Made by a program: the position numbers and the translations under genes. The notes under the pieces are model-generated. The model was not told where the DNA came from. It saw only the letters and a list, made by a program, of their open reading frames with translations, and made no database searches. Below, piece by piece: positions 6,488-10,635 of a DNA stretch of 10,635 nucleotides. This stretch comes from Candidatus Delongbacteria bacterium (lineage in GTDB: Bacteria; Bacteroidota; Bacteroidia; Bacteroidales; ML635J-15). The DNA lies in NCBI GenBank assembly GCA_027858215.1, contig JAQIDD010000227.1:1-10635 (forward strand), in the 5' to 3' direction. Numbering within the stretch: the first letter of the stretch is position 1; each line of letters begins with the position of its first letter.

Positions 6488-7037
6488 TAAACCTGAACAT
6501 ATTGTTATAGCCATCACTGGCGCAAGCGGCTGTATTTATGCCAAAAGGCTGATTAAAAAACTCGAAAACACGAAAAATGCTCCCTGTATCTCAATCATCA
6601 TGTCTGAAGTGGCAAAGCAGGTGTGGAAAACAGAGTTGGGAGTACTGCCTGAATTCAAGCACAAGATGTACCACGAAAAGGATTTCATGGCGCCGTTTGC
6701 TTCAGGGTCGTCCGTTGCTGATAGCATGGTAGTCATCCCCTGCACCATGGGCAGCCTCGGTAAAATTGCACATGGCATTGCAGACAACCTGATCACAAGA
6801 GCCGCAGATGTGATACTGAAAGAGAAAAAACAACTGATCATGGTCCCGCGGGAAACCCCCCTGAATCTCATTCACATCGAAAACATGAAATTGTTATCCC
6901 TTGCCGGGGCCACCATCATACCTGCCTGCCCATCGTTTTATGCCAAGCCTTCAAGCATACATGAGCTGGTTGATACCATCGTTGACCGCGTGCTTGATCA
7001 TTTGGGATATGCATCGGAAAGTGCAACACGGTGGTAG
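6477..7037 (+). CDS. ubiX: UbiX flavin prenyltransferase
   Basis: Cytoplasmic flavoprotein of 186 aa that joins a dimethylallyl group to reduced FMN, making the prenylated FMN cofactor used by UbiD-type decarboxylases. Motifs: I-A-I-T-G-A-S-G at the start (FMN phosphate site), I-P-C-T-M-G-S-L-G-K-I-A-H-G-I-A-D-N-L in the middle (about 83-101), V-P-R-E-T-P-L-N-L-I-H-I-E-N-M (about 122-136), and A-C-P-S-F-Y near 150, all close to UbiX/Pad1. The ATG at 6477 is chosen over the TTG at 6432 because it gives the family's usual length and puts the G-A-S-G motif about 13 residues in; it overlaps the previous stop by 11 bases. No ubiD is in view, so the partner must be elsewhere. Bacteroidota generally make menaquinone rather than ubiquinone, so the cofactor probably serves a menaquinone-route or aromatic-acid decarboxylase (inference). 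Confidence 0.93.
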   Translation: MHCNKPEHIVIAITGASGCIYAKRLIKKLENTKNAPCISIIMSEVAKQVWKTELGVLPEFKHKMYHEKDFMAPFASGSSVADSMVVIPCTMGSLGKIAHGIADNLITRAADVILKEKKQLIMVPRETPLNLIHIENMKLLSLAGATIIPACPSFYAKPSSIHELVDTIVDRVLDHLGYASESATRW

Positions 7038-7213
7038 TGTGCCTATGAGGCTGTTTTGTCCTAAAATATGGCTAGGTTAAACATACAATTAAGCTCTATA
7101 TTTAAAACCATATTTGGTGTTTTATGCCCTAAAATGTAAAATCCTAAAACTTCTCTGTTTAACATCAGTGTGTGGCACAAATTTTGTTTCACAGATAAAA
7201 AACTTTAAGCATT
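7038..7213. other. Intergenic spacer between ubiX and the transglutaminase-like gene
   Basis: AT-rich spacer of 176 bp. Directly after ubiX, GCCT-ATG-AGGC (7041-7051) forms a tiny hairpin followed by TGTTTTG, and a second weak hairpin (7103-7124, TAAAACCA against TGGTGTTTTA with a bulge) runs into T-rich sequence; either could be a poor terminator. CCTAAAA occurs three times (7060, 7128, 7143). A -7-like AAATTTTG (7179-7186) lies 27 bp before the next ATG but has no good upstream box. Nothing here is strong. Confidence 0.35.
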
Positions 7214-9772
7214 ATGAAAAAACTTTATTTCCTATCTGTTTTATGCCTGAGCATAATTACCATTCCGCTGCATAGCCAAACAAAAGAAGAACTTGAAGCA
7301 ATGCGTCAGGATTTTGAGAATTACAAACAACAGGAACGCGAAAATTTCGAGCAATTCGTAAAAGAACGTGATCGTGATTTCGCTGCTTATATCGAACAGG
7401 AAATGAAAAACATTGAGCTTTTCAAATCACAAAAACAAGACAGGAAACCAGGTCCGGATAAAATTCCGCGTTTTAAACCTGAAACCCAAAAAATAGAAAC
7501 ACAAACTATCCCCTTGATGGAAGTCAAAGACCCTGGTATTTCCGAGGCACCAGCACCGGCTCCCTATAATATAAAACCCGTCATCAAATTACCCACCTCT
7601 GTTGAAACAAAACCTGGGGTTATATTTAAAACCGCCACTTTTGATTTTTACGGCACACAACAGGTTTTTCATTATGATTCGGAAATTCATCAAAACCCCG
7701 GAAGCAATACCAATGCAGAAGTGATTGCTGCTTATTTTGAAACATTAAGTGAAACCGACTATTTCCCACTCGTTGAAAGCCTGATTGAACAACACAATAA
7801 ACTCAACCTGAACGATTGGGCATACCTTAAACTGTGTGAATCCCTGGCAGAAAACATCGCCATAACAGATCGTGAAAAGAATCTGCTTCATTGGTTTTTA
7901 TTGCTTAAATCCGGGTACAAAACCAAAATTGCTTATTACGAAAATGAAGTAAGCATCATGATTCCAACCAAACAAAAATTGTTTGGCCTGCCTTTTTATT
8001 CCTTTAATGATCAAACATATTATATTTTGACTCCGGGGCTATCAAACATTTTTACATACACCAAAGATTACCCTGGCGCTGATGCCGTTTTTGATTTGCA
8101 TATGCATGAAACTCCCGTATTGCCAATGTCTCCGGGGATACGAATGCTCACAGATAAGGAGGGGGGGGACATAAAACTGGTTTACAATAAAAACCTGAAA
8201 AAACTTTACAATGATTTTCCACAGACAGATATTAACTTGTTTTTTCAGGCCGGCCTATCTCCTGTTGCCAGAGAATCCCTGCTGAACTATTTTGAACCTT
8301 TGCTTAAGGATAAGTCAGATAAAGAAAAGATAAATATACTCCTTGATTTTGTCCAGCATCAGTTTGCTTATCAAACAGACCAGGACCAGTTTGGCAAAGA
8401 AAAATTCTTTTTTCCGGAAGAATTATTTATCTATCCGTATGCGGATTGCGAAGACAGGTCTGTATTTTTTGCCTGGCTTGTCAGAGAATTTACAAGCCTT
8501 GACGTGATCGGTATTGATTATCCCGGACATATTGCTACAGCTGTACATTTTCCCAACCAGGTAAAAGGACATCATCTGACCTGGCAAGACAAAGATTATA
8601 CCATTTGTGATCCGACCTATATCGGTGCTCCGGTTGGTTTATCCATGCCCCAATTTTCAAAACAAAAAGCTGCAGTAATTCCAATTATATCTGTGCAAAA
8701 TCCGTTGATAATTGCTGAACAGCTCTGGGCTAAAATATATGAATACGGCGGTTTCCGTAATAACATCGAACAAACAGCATCACTTGATGATGAAGGGAAT
8801 ATGTACCTGTGTGGATCTTTCAACAAAAAACTGCAATTCCCTGAAAAAACTTTAATCTCAGATCAAAAACGCAGTGGCTTTGTTGCCTCCTTTTCTCCAC
8901 AGGGAAATCTTATCAATGCCATTACTCTTGATGATGCTCCCCTTGTCAGCCCTCAAAATCTCATGATTCAAAACAACAGGATTTTTATCAGTGGAGAACA
9001 AAAATACAAATCAAAAAACATGGTGTTCCTGGCTGAACTAAACAAAACACTGCATACGATTTGGGCCAAAAACATTGAGCCTGACAAGGAAAGCAAGGCG
9101 CTTGAGATTAAATTGGACCCGTCACATAAAAACATACAAAGAAACAACATTAACCCCCATGAAATTATTGAAGAAAATGCCTTGCGTGTTTTCCCGGATG
9201 GCAGCCTTGAACTACATGCTCACAATTCAATGCCAATATACAATAACATTAAATCTGCAGGAAGCCTGAGTGCATATGATATGGCTAAATTATGGAAACA
9301 TCAAAGTGATGAGTACCGCCAAAAAGCATATCATAAATCGGTTTCAGGATTTTTGGCATTTATTCATACCCTGCAAACACATCAACGACCTGTCACTGGG
9401 AATGAAATTACAGCCAGCCTGAATGCCTTTGACTCCAATTTCAGCACTAAACATGCAAGTTTGAATCATAATCTGAAAAAGATTACAAAAATTACCTGCC
9501 AGGACAATATCGTGAGCATTAACATCAAAGAGGGCAGCAGCATCCTTTTGGGGCCGGTTATACTTTCTGATAACAGCAAAATACAATTGCAAAACTATCA
9601 CAGTGGCAACCTCAAAATAATATGCCTTTCCGGGGTACAATACAAATCTCTGTTCAGAGAATATTCCGTGAAAAGCATGAAAATATTTAAAGCGAATGGT
9701 GATATCCTTATGGAATATAACGATAAACATGAAAAAGCCCTGTTATCAACAACAAAAGATGTCATGAAATAA
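7214..9772 (+). CDS. Exported transglutaminase-like protein with coiled coil and SBBP-like repeats
   Basis: Large exported protein of 852 aa. A signal peptide (1-22: K-K, hydrophobic core, H-S-Q) is followed by a charged coiled-coil helix with repeating F/Y-E-x-x-x-x-R patterns (about 23-73) and a Pro-rich linker (about 78-130). A helical/beta region of unknown type covers about 135-345. A transglutaminase-like cysteine-protease fold spans about 370-475: nucleophile C412 in Y-A-D-C-E-D-R-S, H439 in Y-P-G-H-I-A-T-A-V-H (H445 is the alternative), and D466 in I-C-D-P-T-Y-I-G-A-P-V-G. An SBBP-like beta-propeller repeat region (about 518-615: D-D-E-G-N-M-Y-L-C-G-S-F, then G-F-V-A-S-F-S-P-Q-G-N) follows, and the last 230 residues are unrecognised. 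With an intact triad it could be a protease or protein cross-linker of the periplasm; the substrate is unknown. An 8-G run (8161-8168) sits in the coding sequence. The TPR lipoprotein gene begins 70 bp downstream and may be co-expressed. Confidence 0.85.
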   Translation: MKKLYFLSVLCLSIITIPLHSQTKEELEAMRQDFENYKQQERENFEQFVKERDRDFAAYIEQEMKNIELFKSQKQDRKPGPDKIPRFKPETQKIETQTIPLMEVKDPGISEAPAPAPYNIKPVIKLPTSVETKPGVIFKTATFDFYGTQQVFHYDSEIHQNPGSNTNAEVIAAYFETLSETDYFPLVESLIEQHNKLNLNDWAYLKLCESLAENIAITDREKNLLHWFLLLKSGYKTKIAYYENEVSIMIPTKQKLFGLPFYSFNDQTYYILTPGLSNIFTYTKDYPGADAVFDLHMHETPVLPMSPGIRMLTDKEGGDIKLVYNKNLKKLYNDFPQTDINLFFQAGLSPVARESLLNYFEPLLKDKSDKEKINILLDFVQHQFAYQTDQDQFGKEKFFFPEELFIYPYADCEDRSVFFAWLVREFTSLDVIGIDYPGHIATAVHFPNQVKGHHLTWQDKDYTICDPTYIGAPVGLSMPQFSKQKAAVIPIISVQNPLIIAEQLWAKIYEYGGFRNNIEQTASLDDEGNMYLCGSFNKKLQFPEKTLISDQKRSGFVASFSPQGNLINAITLDDAPLVSPQNLMIQNNRIFISGEQKYKSKNMVFLAELNKTLHTIWAKNIEPDKESKALEIKLDPSHKNIQRNNINPHEIIEENALRVFPDGSLELHAHNSMPIYNNIKSAGSLSAYDMAKLWKHQSDEYRQKAYHKSVSGFLAFIHTLQTHQRPVTGNEITASLNAFDSNFSTKHASLNHNLKKITKITCQDNIVSINIKEGSSILLGPVILSDNSKIQLQNYHSGNLKIICLSGVQYKSLFREYSVKSMKIFKANGDILMEYNDKHEKALLSTTKDVMK
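8161..8168 (+). repeat. Homopolymer run of eight G inside the transglutaminase-like gene
   Basis: Eight consecutive G follow AAGGA and encode part of K-E-G-G-D at about residue 315-319. A run this long is unusual in an AT-rich gene. Gain or loss of one G would shift the frame before the catalytic Cys, so it is a possible slippage site. The present length keeps the frame open. Confidence 0.6.
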
Positions 9773-9842
9773 AATGATGATTTTATTATTTTGGAGACAT
9801 TGAGAATAATTATAAATTTACAACCAAATTAAACCTAAACTA

Positions 9843-10635
9843 ATGAGAATTTCTATAAAAATACTGATTTTCGCATTGTTGAGTGTGACTGTATTGTCAT
9901 GTGCTCACAAACGACTTGCAAAAAAAGCCTCTGACTACGAACAACAAGGGATGTATGCAGAAGCTTCTGAACTGTATTACCAGTCGGTATTGAAAAAAAA
10001 CGATTACATTGATGCCCGCACAGGCTTAAAAAGAACAGGGCAACGGGTTGTTGACAATAAATTCAGCAAATTCACCGAGGCATATCACCAGGGAAACAAC
10101 AAAGAAGCGGTTTATTATTACCTTGAAGCCAGGGATTTTGAAGATAAAGTAAACAGTGTGGGTATTGAACTTTCAATACCTCCTTATTATGAAGAATACT
10201 ACAATGAAGTTAAGTCCAATTACCTGGACGATAAATATTTCGAAGGGAAAAAATACCTGAACAATGAAGATTTCTCCAAAGCCGAAAGCGTGTTTCGTGA
10301 AATTGTTGAGATAGATAAAAATTACAAAGACAGCCGTGAAAAACTGAACATTGCTGTATATGAACCAAAATACCGCCAGGCAGTGGATTACATGGGCATA
10401 GGAAAATACAGAAGCGCTTATTATTTGTTTGATGAAATCATCAGGCATTATACCGATTATAAAGAATCATCAGATTTGAGACGAGAAGCACTGAACAAGG
10501 CTACCATCAAAATAGGGGTTGAAGATTTTACTAACAGTTCAACAAATTATACCATTGATGAGCAATTAAAAACACGTTTAATACAGGCACTGAACCAAAC
10601 AGACAATCCTTTTATCAAAGTGGTTGAATACACAT
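9843..10635 (+). CDS. TPR-repeat lipoprotein with possible CsgG/LpoB-like domain, 3' partial
   Basis: The start of a lipoprotein gene, 264 codons visible with no stop before the window edge. The signal peptide ends in the lipobox V-L-S-C20. TPR-like helical hairpins follow at about 27-64 (Q-Q-G-M-Y-A-E-A-S-E-L-Y-Y), 130-165 (N-E-D-F-S-K-A-E-S-V-F) and 170-207 (G-I-G-K-Y-R-S-A-Y-Y-L-F), rich in Tyr, Lys and Glu. At about 211 the chain changes to beta-type sequence, I-K-I-G-V-E-D-F-T-N-S-S, then an amphipathic helix and F-I-K-V-V-E-Y. This resembles the first strand and helix of CsgG/LpoB-like domains, where V-x-x-F-x-N opens the domain; the likeness is tentative because the rest is cut off. 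It is probably an outer-membrane-anchored scaffold. The gap of 70 bp after the transglutaminase-like gene has no terminator, so co-transcription is plausible. Confidence 0.82.
   Translation, partial: MRISIKILIFALLSVTVLSCAHKRLAKKASDYEQQGMYAEASELYYQSVLKKNDYIDARTGLKRTGQRVVDNKFSKFTEAYHQGNNKEAVYYYLEARDFEDKVNSVGIELSIPPYYEEYYNEVKSNYLDDKYFEGKKYLNNEDFSKAESVFREIVEIDKNYKDSREKLNIAVYEPKYRQAVDYMGIGKYRSAYYLFDEIIRHYTDYKESSDLRREALNKATIKIGVEDFTNSSTNYTIDEQLKTRLIQALNQTDNPFIKVVEYT

Noticed and set aside
6113..6517. Antisense frame of 134 codons
   Set aside because: It lies opposite the beta-barrel and ubiX genes, both supported by family motifs; no recognisable domain in the antisense product.
7060..7149. Three CCTAAAA copies as a possible operator or iteron
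   Set aside because: Spacing is irregular (68 and 15 bases) and the motif is short and AT-rich, so chance is likely.
9344..9730. Antisense frame of 128 codons
   Set aside because: It lies opposite the C-terminal part of the transglutaminase-like gene and shows no motif.
10173..10448. Antisense frame of 91 codons rich in Phe, Ile and Val
   Set aside because: Its composition is what the complement of a Lys/Glu/Tyr-rich TPR gene gives; the forward frame has a lipobox and TPR pattern.

Overview
The window looks like a piece of a Bacteroidota chromosome, probably Bacteroidia; the exact taxon cannot be told from this sequence alone. The reasons are a type IX secretion (T9SS) C-terminal sorting domain, Omp28, DUF6029 and PorT-like outer-membrane families, signal peptides ending in A-Q or S-Q, AT-rich gene starts without strong Shine-Dalgarno sequences, and promoter-like TTTG / TAnnTTTG boxes. 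All recognisable genes are on the + strand. No tRNA, rRNA, CRISPR array, transposase or phage gene was seen.

Layout. (1) 1-92 holds the possible tail of an upstream reading frame, then a junction. (2) 93-2279 is a large modular T9SS cargo protein that has lost its N-terminus: it opens in the middle of a thioredoxin-like domain with no signal peptide. (3) 2280-2420 carries two hairpins, the second a convincing terminator, and a candidate promoter. (4) 2421-5503 is a tight three-gene unit: a periplasmic thioredoxin-fold protein (WCKPC), a DUF6029 outer-membrane beta-barrel, and an Omp28-type lipoprotein with its own CPNC motif. (5) 5504-5830 is a non-coding stretch with a GC-rich hairpin and the look of an intergenic repeat or decayed sequence. 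(6) 5831-7037 is a small PorT-like beta-barrel gene whose end overlaps the start of a UbiX flavin prenyltransferase gene. (7) 7038-7213 is a spacer. (8) 7214-9772 encodes a large exported protein joining a coiled coil, a transglutaminase-like Cys-His-Asp domain and SBBP-like beta-propeller repeats. (9) 9843 to the window end is a partial TPR lipoprotein entering a possible CsgG/LpoB-like domain.

How the parts fit. Most products are predicted to leave the cytoplasm and act in the periplasm, at the outer membrane or on the surface; UbiX is the one clear cytoplasmic enzyme. The most suggestive arrangement is the 2421-5503 unit, where two CxxC thioredoxin-fold proteins flank a beta-barrel that has a cysteine pair (C-x4-C) near its C-terminus. 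This could be an envelope thiol-redox or disulfide-dependent assembly module, which is an inference from gene order and motifs. The transglutaminase-like protein and the TPR lipoprotein are 70 bp apart on the same strand and may be co-expressed.
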